DNA from: a virus
Length of the DNA: 64,000 nt
Virus record (IMG/VR): IMGVR_UViG_3300029883_000002
Coordinates: 40,584 to 104,583 of that record
Reading direction: 5' to 3' (one strand)
Part shown: positions 18,798 to 26,906 of the stretch, piece by piece
Position numbering within the stretch: position 1 is the first letter of the stretch
How the letters are laid out: every line of letters starts with the position of its first letter
Position numbers and translations under genes: made by a program
The notes under the pieces: generated by a model
The model's database searches: none
Seen by the model: the letters and a program-made list of their open reading frames with translations, nothing else
What the model was told of the DNA's origin: nothing

Positions 18798-19190
18798 ATG
18801 GATGCTATGAGTTTGGGTAAGGATTATGTTAGTAGTGAAATTATTAAAACCATTGATCTTATTAAAAGTATTAAAAATAAAGATTTGATGTATCACAGAA
18901 TTACAAGTTTTCAAGATGTTAATCGTAGAGAAACGAATGAAGTTTTAGGAAATAGTATTAAAAAGTATATGTTTAAAGAAGATGGTACTGTTATTAAGAA
19001 AAGACTTTATAATCCAAGCACGACTACTTTTATTCTCGTCGAATTGGTTAATAAGAATAATATTAAAAAGATTTATTATTTTGATACTACTTTGTTCTTT
19101 AAGAAAATGGGATTAACATTACAAGATGTTAGTGAAGAGATAGTTCATCTTGAAAGTTTATTAAGTATGATCTCACAAAGGATCATCTAG
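18798..19190 (+). CDS. Unknown 130-aa protein downstream of the RecA-like gene
   Basis: Not recognised. It is a small basic protein (KSIKNKDLMYHRITSFQD, IKKRLYNPSTTTFILVEL) with alternating helix and strand and no Cys clusters or membrane segments. It starts 3 bp after the ATPase stop and so is co-transcribed and probably coupled. A recombination or replication accessory role is suggested only by position. Confidence 0.65.
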   Translation: MDAMSLGKDYVSSEIIKTIDLIKSIKNKDLMYHRITSFQDVNRRETNEVLGNSIKKYMFKEDGTVIKKRLYNPSTTTFILVELVNKNNIKKIYYFDTTLFFKKMGLTLQDVSEEIVHLESLLSMISQRII

Positions 19191-19201
19191 ACAATATAGA
19201 T

Positions 19202-19232
19202 AACAGAAGAGAGGCTAAGCCTCTCTTCTGTT
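19202..19232. terminator. Bidirectional terminator
   Basis: A 15-bp stem (AACAGAAGAGAGGCT and its complement) with a single-base centre lies between the convergent 130-aa gene and the fibre gene ending at 19237. Confidence 0.85.
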
Positions 19233-19236
19233 GTCA

Positions 19237-19611
19237 TTACACTGTAGACCAGCTTGTACCATCAAATACACAAATAGCACTATCGCCATTATGTCTTAAC
19301 AAAACACTATCTTGTTCATCGATCTTATTTCCATTACCACAAATTGTTATATTAAAGTACTGTGCTATATTTTTAGTATCTTTAATAAAATATACCGTAT
19401 TTGTATCTGGAGTAGCAGGAAGATTGATTGTTACATTTTCTGGATTGTCATATCGAATACTGACGATAACAACATTTGATTGATAAATACCTAAGGTATA
19501 AACAGATCCTGATGTAAGACACGTAGTATAAACTGGATTTGTTTGTGAATTACCATATGCCAACATAAATGGTTTTATAGTTGCGATAATGTAGTCTTTT
19601 AAGTTGATCAT
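19237..19611 (-). CDS. Small fibre-locus protein (124 aa)
   Basis: Beta-rich, with the C-terminal half VLLRHNGDSAICVFDGTSW, a terminal-strand pattern often found at the end of phage fibre or baseplate decoration domains. The 169-aa neighbour upstream ends in a similar way (KMSLLGYNDVWYINAF), so the two are probably related beta-sandwich modules. The start follows TAGGAGAAA. Last gene of the minus-strand fibre operon. Confidence 0.6.
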   Translation of the reverse strand: MINLKDYIIATIKPFMLAYGNSQTNPVYTTCLTSGSVYTLGIYQSNVVIVSIRYDNPENVTINLPATPDTNTVYFIKDTKNIAQYFNITICGNGNKIDEQDSVLLRHNGDSAICVFDGTSWSTV

Positions 19612-19620
19612 GTATTTCTC

Positions 19621-20130
19621 CTATTTATACCAGTAAGCATTGCTAGACGAACTATTACCAGAATCAAATGCATTTATATACCATACATCATTATACCCAA
19701 GAAGACTCATTTTATTGTTTTTTGCTAATACATATGTAGTATTATCATTGATAGAAAATGTATTGGTTGGTGCACAATTCAAGACAATAGCATCTGTAGT
19801 CATATTTAAAAATTCAATATTGAAGTAATTTGTTAGTGAACTTATATCTGGTAGAACAATAAATTTAGTACCATTTAAAAGACATCTAGAATTATTGTTT
19901 GTATTGTCTACTTCTAATATCGGTATTGTTACTTCATCAACAACGAGCGATTGAGGAGCCCATAATGCAGTCTGAGCATCTCCAGATTGTATACATGTCC
20001 AAAATATACCACTATTTTTATCATAACAAATATCTGGAGGAGATCCATTAAACGATACTTCTCCAGCTAAAATACCATTAGGGTTTTTAGGTACTAAAAA
20101 ACAAGTTACAGCAGATAGATCGCTTGACAT
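19621..20130 (-). CDS. Fibre-locus structural protein (169 aa)
   Basis: Contains GEVSFNGSPPDICYDKNSGIFW near residues 22-43 (shown only in part), a layout like the phage fibre N-terminal domains that read 'GEL..D..tg..w'. A beta-sandwich follows, sharing its ending with the 124-aa protein downstream. The start follows AGGGGAA. Likely a short tail-fibre or chaperone-like decoration protein; no signature is strong enough for a firm name. Confidence 0.6.
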   Translation of the reverse strand: MSSDLSAVTCFLVPKNPNGILAGEVSFNGSPPDICYDKNSGIFWTCIQSGDAQTALWAPQSLVVDEVTIPILEVDNTNNNSRCLLNGTKFIVLPDISSLTNYFNIEFLNMTTDAIVLNCAPTNTFSINDNTTYVLAKNNKMSLLGYNDVWYINAFDSGNSSSSNAYWYK

Positions 20131-20133
20131 GAA

Positions 20134-20769
20134 TTATGTATTCCCCTGATCTATAGTTGTATTAATAGCATCAAATGGCGCCATCAAATCTAACGTAACT
20201 AATTCATCAAAGTTGTTATTATTACATAATGTTTCTATCTGATTTGAAAGATCAAATTGTGTTTTATAAATTGTTTGAATACACTGATTAATGAATGTGG
20301 TAATTGATGTTATATCTGAAACTTCTAGTGCTATACGACCACACCAATAGATGGGAGAAGCGATAGTACCATTTGTTAATTGAGATAATAGAGAATTCAA
20401 ATCGTTATTTAGAATACTAATATTAACACCGTTATAAATAACAGATTTACTAAGTGCAGTATCTCTGTTTGCTTTAGCGATATTTGATAATGTAGTTAAT
20501 AGTTCAGTATAAGCTTTAGGTGTTGCCGTATATGTGATATCTGGACCATTTCTGTTTTCAACAACATCGTAATACGTAATATCAGGAAGAGTATCATGAT
20601 AGTTAATATCAACAAATCCATTTAATGTTCTAAAATCAGGATTGGATATCATAGATCCATGATACTGAAATCCATTTAACGTAAAGAATGCGCCATCACT
20701 AAAGTATTCATTTAAAACAGGGTGATAATATTTTTCGGTATCTAAGAAACCTGTTGTCTGACTTGTCAT
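20134..20769 (-). CDS. Fibre-locus protein (211 aa)
   Basis: Unrecognised. The N-terminal half contains three WxNGFxx-like echoes (FFTLNGFQYHGSMI, FRTLNGFVDINYHD). The C-terminal half is helical with LTTLSNIAKANRDTALSK and INQCIQTIYKTQFDLSNQ. The ribosome site is AAGGAAAA. It lies between the damaged adhesin region and two small beta proteins, so a structural role in the fibre system is inferred. Confidence 0.55.
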   Translation of the reverse strand: MTSQTTGFLDTEKYYHPVLNEYFSDGAFFTLNGFQYHGSMISNPDFRTLNGFVDINYHDTLPDITYYDVVENRNGPDITYTATPKAYTELLTTLSNIAKANRDTALSKSVIYNGVNISILNNDLNSLLSQLTNGTIASPIYWCGRIALEVSDITSITTFINQCIQTIYKTQFDLSNQIETLCNNNNFDELVTLDLMAPFDAINTTIDQGNT

Positions 20770-20805
20770 CTTTAGTTTTCCTTGTATGTGTTTGCTTTAT
20801 TAAAA

Positions 20806-20985
20806 CTATTTAGTGAGACCTAAAATAAGCCCAGTTCCTGTTATGGTAGCATAACTTATGCCCACAATACAATTACCGGCAGCACCGCCACCAGATCCAG
20901 AATTTCCAAGACCGTCGTCAGTACCACGAGATCCAGCCTGACCGAAATCGCTCCATCCGCCAGCTAAGACGCTTCCGCCTGCCGG
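20806..20985 (-). pseudogene. Detached C-terminal remnant of a glycine-rich fibre tip
   Basis: On the minus strand a frame without its own start reads AGGSVLAGGWSDFGQAGS and continues to GSGGGAAGNCIVGISYATIT, ending ILGLTK at the TAG (20806-20808). This matches the C-terminal end of the intact adhesin just upstream (GYAITGISNVTWIAKGTILGPTQ is shown here only as the pattern ITGIS...ILGPTQ). It therefore looks like the old tip of the same fibre, left behind after a new tip was joined on. It overlaps the DsbA-like fragment in another frame. Confidence 0.6.
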
Positions 20986-21125
20986 CGTTGCTGAAGGCGA
21001 GCCGACATTTCCGACAAGACTTCGGGATGAGCCAGGATGTAGTGGTGCACGGCGGCATCGAAGCCGTATTTGCCCAGCACCAGGCCCATCGATGCCGCTG
21101 CAATAAGGTGAAAACGTGATTTCAT
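20964..21125 (-). pseudogene. Captured start of a bacterial DsbA-like gene (53 aa, GC-rich)
   Basis: A GC-rich reading frame begins at ATG 21125 with AGGAGAAATTTGAA before it and runs 53 codons to TAG. It starts as a signal-like N-terminus, MKSRFHLIAAASMGLVLGK, then FDAAVHHYILAHPEVLSEM and ARLQQRRQAEAS. The second half matches the region that precedes the thioredoxin fold in DsbA-family proteins of alphaproteobacteria (V..YLL.NPEVL.EA...LQ.RQ). The catalytic CxxC domain is missing. It is probably host DNA picked up with the GC-rich fibre tip next to it, and is not expected to be functional. Confidence 0.5.
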
Positions 21126-21137
21126 TTCAAATTTCTC

Positions 21138-21863
21138 CTACTGCGTCGGGCCAAGGATCGTGCCCTTAGCTATCCAAGTCACATTTGAAATGCCGGTGAT
21201 CGCATAACCGGGCGGGCCACCGTTCCCGCCGCCGTTGTATGATCCGACAGACCCGTTTTGGCCGTACGCACCGGGGGCTCCCCCAGCACCACTGGAACCA
21301 GCACCAGAGGTGCCGCCGCCCTGAGCGCCGCCACCTACCGACAGGGTTCCTGAATTGCCGGCGCCGTTATATCCGTTTGACGGACTCCATCCGGGAACTG
21401 CCCCTGCGCCGCCGCCACCGTTGCCGCCCCAGCCATAAGTCGTGTATTCACATCCGCCACCGCCACCACCACCACCGCCACTCTGGATCGTGCCTAAATT
21501 TGTGATTGTGATTTTCTGCAAGGTGGAAATGGCAGGGCCACCGCTGCCACCGCTACCGCCACCGCCATCACCACCACCGCCACCGCCGCCCTGGCCGCCG
21601 GCACCTACAATATAAGCACCAACCATTACATTAAGAGAAATATTAGAACTAGCAGGAAAACTATTGATAGTTAGTGCATACGTACTTGTTGATATCGATC
21701 CGATAATTGCAGATGAAGCAATATTTAATTTGACATTAATAGGATTTTTACCATTCCAACCATAATTAGTAGTAAGATCAGTATTTAATACGTAATTATA
21801 AATAGTTCCAGATAAATTTATTACTACTGATTGTACAGAGCTGGCAGGATTGAGTATAAACAT
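21138..21863 (-). CDS. Glycine-rich tail-fibre adhesin with a swapped GC-rich tip
   Basis: A 241-aa protein. Residues 1-80 are a Ser/Asn-rich beta domain in AT-rich codons. From about residue 86 the protein becomes a polyglycine lattice (GAGGQGGGGGGGDGGGG, GGGAGAVPGWSPSNGYN) in GC-rich codons and ends ITGISNVTWIAKGTILGPTQ. The layout matches the glycine-rich (ALK/LTK-like) domain and the polyglycine-II sandwich tips of phage adhesins such as those of S16-type phages, which bind the receptor at the fibre tip. The abrupt change in composition at about 21605 marks a recombination joint. There is no ribosome site of its own at ATG 21863; a 16-codon upstream ORF with a strong site ends 2 nt before it. 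Confidence 0.7.
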   Translation of the reverse strand: MFILNPASSVQSVVINLSGTIYNYVLNTDLTTNYGWNGKNPINVKLNIASSAIIGSISTSTYALTINSFPASSNISLNVMVGAYIVGAGGQGGGGGGGDGGGGSGGSGGPAISTLQKITITNLGTIQSGGGGGGGGGCEYTTYGWGGNGGGGAGAVPGWSPSNGYNGAGNSGTLSVGGGAQGGGTSGAGSSGAGGAPGAYGQNGSVGSYNGGGNGGPPGYAITGISNVTWIAKGTILGPTQ

Positions 21864-21865
21864 AG

Positions 21866-21916
21866 TTAATAAACTTTTTTGTTTGAATAGAATTCTAATC
21901 TATTTAAAATATACAT
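21866..21916 (-). CDS. 16-codon upstream ORF in front of the adhesin
   Basis: MYILNRLEFYSNKKVY starts at ATG 21916 with TAGGAGG 7 nt upstream and stops 2 nt before the adhesin ATG. Its start (MYILN) mirrors the adhesin start (MFILN), as if the start region had been duplicated. It may deliver ribosomes to the adhesin by coupled re-initiation. The promoter-like string CCATTATATGATCTG lies just upstream (about 21942-21956, minus strand). Confidence 0.45.
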   Translation of the reverse strand: MYILNRLEFYSNKKVY

Positions 21917-21960
21917 AATGATTCCTCCTAATAGAAATACAGATCATATAATGGATTTAA

Positions 21961-21993
21961 AGATAGGAGAAGGCGCGATACCTTCTCCTATCT
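21961..21993 (-). terminator. Terminator after the radical-SAM remnant
   Basis: The stem AGATAGGAGAAGG pairs with its complement around a 7-base loop, 14 bp beyond the stop of the SPASM remnant. Confidence 0.75.
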
Positions 21994-22006
21994 CATATCA
22001 GTTGTC

Positions 22007-22519
22007 TTAAGAACCCCAGATATTCCGTCTATTTTCAGGAAGATTATCTCTATCAATATAAACAGGAATATATCCAGTTTTCATTTCAAAAGCAAGAACA
22101 AAAGGAACAATATAAGAAGTATAATTCATTTCACAATTTTGATCAAAGAGTTCACCGTATAACGACATACAAGAACCAGTACAAATACCAACAACAGGAC
22201 ATGATTTACAATTATCTCTTTGAGACCAGTGAGTAATTGCATCTAATTTAACATTAGTAATATCAGTAATAGATCCACGTTGTGTGATTTTCCATTTAAA
22301 GCAATATCAAGACTGCTAGCATTAGGGCAAGAAATAATATTACCTGACATATCAACAGCTAAATAAAAAGCACTATTCATATTACAGAAATTATAACTGG
22401 TTATCTGACTTTCATCAAATAGAACATATGTTTTATCTCTGATGAAACTAATGATATTGCCAAGATTAAAATTAGCATAACTTTTATCGTTTGTCCAATC
22501 GAGTGTTTTTTTGAGTATC
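22007..22519 (-). pseudogene. Remnant of a radical-SAM/SPASM maturase, frameshifted and lacking its core
   Basis: No intact gene covers this stretch, yet two abutting minus-strand frames read as one protein. The upstream frame (about 22290-22519) gives NFNLGNIISFIRDKTYVLFD and FYLAVDMSGNIISCPNASSL. The downstream frame (22007 to about 22290) continues CFKWKITQRGSITDITN and then NCKSCPVVGICTGSCMSLYG with ELFDQNC, a Cx2Cx5Cx3Cx11C array. This is the auxiliary iron-sulphur (SPASM) signature of radical-SAM peptide or protein maturases such as anSME-type enzymes. A single-base shift joins the frames near 22290. The N-terminal CxxxCxxC radical-SAM core is absent. It sits between its own terminator and promoter-like region inside the tail-fibre locus. 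Confidence 0.7.
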
Positions 22520-22579
22520 TTAGTTATTTAAATTAGCAGCAATATTTACCATAGTAATTGTTCCTGTATTTTCTGCCAC
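22520..22579 (-). CDS. 19-codon ORF before the maturase remnant
   Basis: A GTG start with CAGGAG 9 nt upstream opens 19 codons (MAENTGTITMVNIAANLNN) ending at 22520. It may be the leftover start of the maturase gene after an internal deletion, or a short peptide such as a maturase substrate. The first reading is simpler, because the next frame opens at once as maturase C-terminal sequence. It has no Cys and no leader-like features. Confidence 0.35.
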   Translation of the reverse strand: MAENTGTITMVNIAANLNN

Positions 22580-22647
22580 AGTATATGTCTCCTGTGTCTC
22601 TATGGTTGATACTATATATAATTTATTCTATACGATAAATTGTAAAA

Positions 22648-22687
22648 GTTAAGGATAGGATGAGCCTAGGCTCATCCTATCCTTAAC
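22648..22687 (-). terminator. Terminator, 40-bp perfect palindrome
   Basis: A loopless inverted repeat centred on CCTAGG, with 20-bp arms, lies 14 bp past the stop of the S74-type fibre gene and is followed on the minus strand by AACTTTTAC. Confidence 0.85.
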
Positions 22688-22700
22688 CACATAAAATAAA

Positions 22701-23891
22701 TCATTTATTTTCTATAATTGACAATCGTCTATCTATATCTTTTATTGCTTCTACAATAATACCCATCATATTTCCATAAGCAACACTTAATGTATCATTA
22801 TTATTAATGACAACTTCTGGTAAAACCTTTTGAATATCCTGGGCAATAAGACCAGACTGGCGTTCTCCAGTATCTATACGAGTGTATGTATATCCAGTCA
22901 ATTGTTTAATCTTACTGATAGAATCCTCAATAACTTTTAAATCTTTCTTTAATTTAATATCAGAATATGCAGTAAGATTTGCCAGTGCCACTAAGTTACC
23001 AGAAGTATCAATAGTCATTAGTGCATTTCCAGCATCGGTATTGTCCATAATTCTGAAATAGCCATTACTAGCATCAATAAATTTATCAGCCGGTGTTGTT
23101 CCAGTACCAACAACCCGAATAGAATTAAATGGAGTATTGGAATTTGCACTCACATTAGATGTATAATCTTCTAATGTAGTATTTAATACTGTCGTTGATA
23201 CATATTCGGAAAGATCAATGTTTGCTAAAGCTGTAGCTAATGCAGTATTCGTTACATAGTTCTGTAAAGTTGCTGTTAGTATTTTATTTGTTACATAATC
23301 AGTTAAATATGTACTAATATTATCAGACATGACATAATCGCCAGCAGGGCTATATTCAGCCAATATTTTATTTAATGCATCTAAAGTGACATAATCCAAT
23401 AATGTAGTATCAAGATCGGTGATTTTTTCATAACTATTTAAATCTTGTATAATCTGAGCAATACTGCTATCAACTGATTGTTCGAATGTAACAAGTTCGT
23501 TTGTTAAATCTGATTGTCCAGTACCAACTGTCTGTGTAATCTCTGATAGAGCTGTTGTGATAGCAGCATTCACAAACCTGGTATTGGCAGCGCCAGATGA
23601 ATTATTATCAGTAGCAAGATCTGGAACATTACAACTTTCTGTAAAGGTAGCATTGGTTGTATCGGCTTTCGAATTTAAAATATTGAAAAGATTAATATAA
23701 TCATTTATATTACATAATGTTTTTAAATTGGCATAAAGTGTAACACCATCACCTATTTTAATGATACCCGTGCTACTATCTATAGTAATTAGACCATATG
23801 GAATAGGAACTGATGTATTATTCCAATCTGCTTGTGTGGCATTTAATCTTTGAAAAATACCTTGAATAACTATGGGTGTTGACATAGACAT
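22701..23891 (-). CDS. Tail fibre with C-terminal S74 intramolecular chaperone
   Basis: A 396-aa protein. The N-terminal 60 residues form the common fibre attachment module seen in several genes here (YGLITIDSSTGIIKIGDG, then TLYANLKTL). The middle has repeated YVTNxxLxxxLxxY units that form a trimeric shaft. The last 87 residues are a peptidase S74 (intramolecular chaperone) domain: SDIKLKKDL at about 310-318 supplies the Ser-Lys dyad and the self-cleavage site, and SGLIAQDIQKVLPEVV follows. The chaperone trimerises the fibre and is then cut off. ATG 23891 has AGGAG 6 nt upstream. Confidence 0.85.
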   Translation of the reverse strand: MSMSTPIVIQGIFQRLNATQADWNNTSVPIPYGLITIDSSTGIIKIGDGVTLYANLKTLCNINDYINLFNILNSKADTTNATFTESCNVPDLATDNNSSGAANTRFVNAAITTALSEITQTVGTGQSDLTNELVTFEQSVDSSIAQIIQDLNSYEKITDLDTTLLDYVTLDALNKILAEYSPAGDYVMSDNISTYLTDYVTNKILTATLQNYVTNTALATALANIDLSEYVSTTVLNTTLEDYTSNVSANSNTPFNSIRVVGTGTTPADKFIDASNGYFRIMDNTDAGNALMTIDTSGNLVALANLTAYSDIKLKKDLKVIEDSISKIKQLTGYTYTRIDTGERQSGLIAQDIQKVLPEVVINNNDTLSVAYGNMMGIIVEAIKDIDRRLSIIENK

Positions 23892-23907
23892 ATACTTCTC
23901 CTATCTC

Positions 23908-24951
23908 TTAAACGAGTTCATTGATTGAAACACCAGTATTGACCAATAATTTATTAACAGAATCATAAGCAAATGACAAGACACATATTCCTGTTAATGT
24001 AGGAATAGATCCTTGAGGAAAGAATATGTTTGTAGACCAATTAGGACTATAACCATTTGAGTAAATCATTAACTGATATGTAGCATTTGGAACAGGATTA
24101 CAAAATGCTATATTGCAGTTTCCTACTAATGTAACATTAGCACTCTGCCACATACTTAAATCCCAAGTTATATTTGATGAAAACTGTATAGGACCTCCGG
24201 CTGGAGCCTGTACGGCTTTCCAAGTGTTAGGTTTATCCAGTTTCGCAGTTTTTTCTAACTGACCATATATCTGTATTGCTGTTAAGTAATTACTTAGAGT
24301 ACTGGACAATGTATTTGTTGATACATAATTCTGTAATGCAGATGAAATAGAGTCATTCATAAAATCTGTTGTAGAATACTCACTTATTATTGAATCGAAA
24401 GACGATATTGATAAATATTCTTGCAAAGTAGACGCCAATATAATGGATGTTACATAGTCAGTAAGAGTTTCGGCTAAGACTACATTTGTTACATAATTAT
24501 TTAAAGTATCTGTAAGATCGGCTGTTTTTACATAGTTTCCAATAGTACTAAGAAATATATTAGTTGTGACAAATGTATCTGCCGTACCACTAATGGCTCC
24601 AGATAATTCATCATAGAGTGTTTGTAATGCAGCCGTTACCCATTTTGTATTTGCAGCATATAAACTATTATCTCCACTAGGAGGGGTAGGGACTTCAACA
24701 CTGTTTTGAAAAATAGGATCTTTAATAGGAGCATATGATGAGACATCTCCCAATGCAATAAGGTCAGCAACAGTAATTATAACAGGAAGATCTCCGTATA
24801 GGGAAGTACCATCGCCTAATTTTATATTTCCATCTGATGAAATAACAACAAGACCATAAGGAATAGCAACATTAACATTTGACCATGTTTGATCACTACT
24901 TGCTATTCTTTGTATTAATCCATTAATAGGAATAACATTTGGTTCTGTCAT
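23908..24951 (-). CDS. Tail fibre with the same attachment module
   Basis: About 347 aa. The N-terminus reads YGLVVISSDGNIKLGDGTSL, the same module as the S74 fibre downstream. A shaft of YVTNVVLAETLTDYVT-type units and a C-terminal beta domain (residues about 255-347, beginning near WKAVQAPAGG) follow. No S74 domain. I start at ATG 24951, which has AAGGAAGGA 7 nt upstream, rather than 39 nt earlier. The two fibres probably share a baseplate socket or assemble on one another. Confidence 0.75.
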   Translation of the reverse strand: MTEPNVIPINGLIQRIASSDQTWSNVNVAIPYGLVVISSDGNIKLGDGTSLYGDLPVIITVADLIALGDVSSYAPIKDPIFQNSVEVPTPPSGDNSLYAANTKWVTAALQTLYDELSGAISGTADTFVTTNIFLSTIGNYVKTADLTDTLNNYVTNVVLAETLTDYVTSIILASTLQEYLSISSFDSIISEYSTTDFMNDSISSALQNYVSTNTLSSTLSNYLTAIQIYGQLEKTAKLDKPNTWKAVQAPAGGPIQFSSNITWDLSMWQSANVTLVGNCNIAFCNPVPNATYQLMIYSNGYSPNWSTNIFFPQGSIPTLTGICVLSFAYDSVNKLLVNTGVSINELV

Positions 24952-25074
24952 AGAAAAATCCTTCCTTAATACAGGTAGAAAATTATTCATACTATGGCTT
25001 AAAATACGTCATATATTTTATTATATAACTTTTAACATCCTATAGTAATTTTCTCAAATTATGGAGTTATTTAT

Positions 25075-26841
25075 ATGCCATTTAGAGATACCAAAATAGA
25101 AGAATCAGTCATTCAAATATTTGATCCTGTTATTGAACAAGTCGTTCGAGGTATGCTTATTCGCTTAGGTTTGTATGAAAAGGTAAGAGATTATATTTCT
25201 ATTACTACAGATTATAGATCTGCTTCTAAGACATCGGATGATTATCATAATGCATTATTAACAAGTGATCGCTGCGATGTTTCAGTCGAGTATAACTTAA
25301 ATCCTTCAGATACAAAGTGGGAGAATTTAAAGTTTAAGCATGTCAATCCTGCTTATTATGCTATAAAAAATACTCAACATGGTATCTTCTATGATAAGTT
25401 TGCTGATATAAAGATTGTTGAAATAGATCTTCCTGCATCGATTCAGCTCAATTTTGCTATTACATATAAGAATACTCAAGATGCATATAGTGTTTTAAAT
25501 ACACTATATCTTTTAAATCCAAAAGATACAACTTTTAACTTTACAGATGTTGTTTATCATTATCCCATTAATAGTGATTTACTTTATATATTAAATACGA
25601 TTTACAATATGCTCGAGTTAGATCAGACAAAACTACCATTTGAAGATTACATTAATAAATTTTCTGACAACGCATTGACTAAATTAGTTTCTAGAGATGG
25701 AACACAGGAACAATATGTCATCAAAAGAAAGTTATTAAATATTTTAGGAACATTTGATATTCAACAGTCAAAACCAGAACCTAATAATCTAGAAGAATCC
25801 CTTGATTCATTTACTATTAATTTCACATATACTTTTCAGTTCAATAATCCTATCTTATTAAGAGCATGTTTTCCAAGTGTTATAAATAATAAACTTATCC
25901 CGACATATATGATCCCACCATATAAAGAAACATACTTTCCAGCATTGGCAGGAATCTATCAAGAGAAATGTATTAATAGTTTTTTGAATAATAATAAATC
26001 TTTACCAAATCCTGTATTACGAATTCCAATCTGGAATGATTTTGTTGTCCCAGATTCTCTTTCCAAATTCTATAAATTTCAGCCATTTTTTATATCTGTT
26101 GTATTGTTAGATGATGGTGATGTGACTAATATCCCATTACAAGAATTACCGGACGACTTAAAGTTTCATGATATTGTTATAGGATTAATGAAAGAACACG
26201 GTCCTGAAATTTTTGATAATACTGGCTTGTTAAATATATCTGTATATTGTAATGGTGTTCTTGTTGATAAAAGTAAATTGTCTATAGATAATGAGCTTAA
26301 TCTACTTATTAATGTTTCGAATAGAAGAGCACAATATCAGCTCGTTGTATCAGAATGCACATCTTTTAATTTTATTTCACAAAAATGGATACCTTATTTA
26401 ATAAGATACAAAAGTTTCTTTCCATTATTGATTTGTAGGAATCTTAATAGTATTTTGAAATTAGGTCATTTTAGATTAGTTCACAATGAAAGATTATTAT
26501 CTATCATGAAGAATTTATTGAATAGTGGAGGAATGGATAATATCTTAAATGAATTCATTGAGAATGGAAAGTGTACAGAATCTATCTATGGCTATACGAC
26601 TTCTGCCGAACAATTATTGGATTATATGACATCTGTGGGTAATGATAAAGGATCTACTATTTTTGATACGTTCTTGTTATACTGTATGAATAATTGTATT
26701 TTAACAACAAGAGATATTGAACCACTAGATATCATGAGTTCGCCTAATAAAAACTATTTAATTCGTGGTGTAAATACAATGAACTCTGGTTCTATTAATC
26801 TTCCATTGCGAGCTTTTAATACTAATATTTATATAGATTAA
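25075..26841 (+). CDS. Unknown 588-aa protein, first gene of a baseplate-like operon
   Basis: Not recognised. A mixed alpha/beta protein with the N-terminus MPFRDTKIEESVIQIFDPVI and beta-rich middle (SFTINFTYTFQFNNPILL). No enzymatic motif, signal or membrane segment. It leads a plus-strand run to 31212 that includes a gp27-like hub candidate, so a baseplate or tail structural role is inferred. A terminator separates it from the next gene, so it may be its own transcript. Confidence 0.6.
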   Translation: MPFRDTKIEESVIQIFDPVIEQVVRGMLIRLGLYEKVRDYISITTDYRSASKTSDDYHNALLTSDRCDVSVEYNLNPSDTKWENLKFKHVNPAYYAIKNTQHGIFYDKFADIKIVEIDLPASIQLNFAITYKNTQDAYSVLNTLYLLNPKDTTFNFTDVVYHYPINSDLLYILNTIYNMLELDQTKLPFEDYINKFSDNALTKLVSRDGTQEQYVIKRKLLNILGTFDIQQSKPEPNNLEESLDSFTINFTYTFQFNNPILLRACFPSVINNKLIPTYMIPPYKETYFPALAGIYQEKCINSFLNNNKSLPNPVLRIPIWNDFVVPDSLSKFYKFQPFFISVVLLDDGDVTNIPLQELPDDLKFHDIVIGLMKEHGPEIFDNTGLLNISVYCNGVLVDKSKLSIDNELNLLINVSNRRAQYQLVVSECTSFNFISQKWIPYLIRYKSFFPLLICRNLNSILKLGHFRLVHNERLLSIMKNLLNSGGMDNILNEFIENGKCTESIYGYTTSAEQLLDYMTSVGNDKGSTIFDTFLLYCMNNCILTTRDIEPLDIMSSPNKNYLIRGVNTMNSGSINLPLRAFNTNIYID

Positions 26842-26854
26842 AAAATCAAACTTC

Positions 26855-26881
26855 TGTAAGAGAGGCAAAACCTCTCTTACA
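26855..26881 (+). terminator. Hairpin between baseplate genes
   Basis: The stem TGTAAGAGAGG/CCTCTCTTACA with a CAAAA loop and no clear T-run lies 14 bp after the 588-aa gene. It may be a partial terminator or a processing site. Confidence 0.6.
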
Positions 26882-26906
26882 AGAAAACAGATAGAAAGGT
26901 GAAAAT

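Noticed and set aside
20918-21103. 61-codon minus-strand ORF in the third frame of the adhesin remnant
   Set aside because: Trp/Arg-rich nonsense composition; two other frames of the same DNA carry recognisable sequence (DsbA-like start and fibre remnant).
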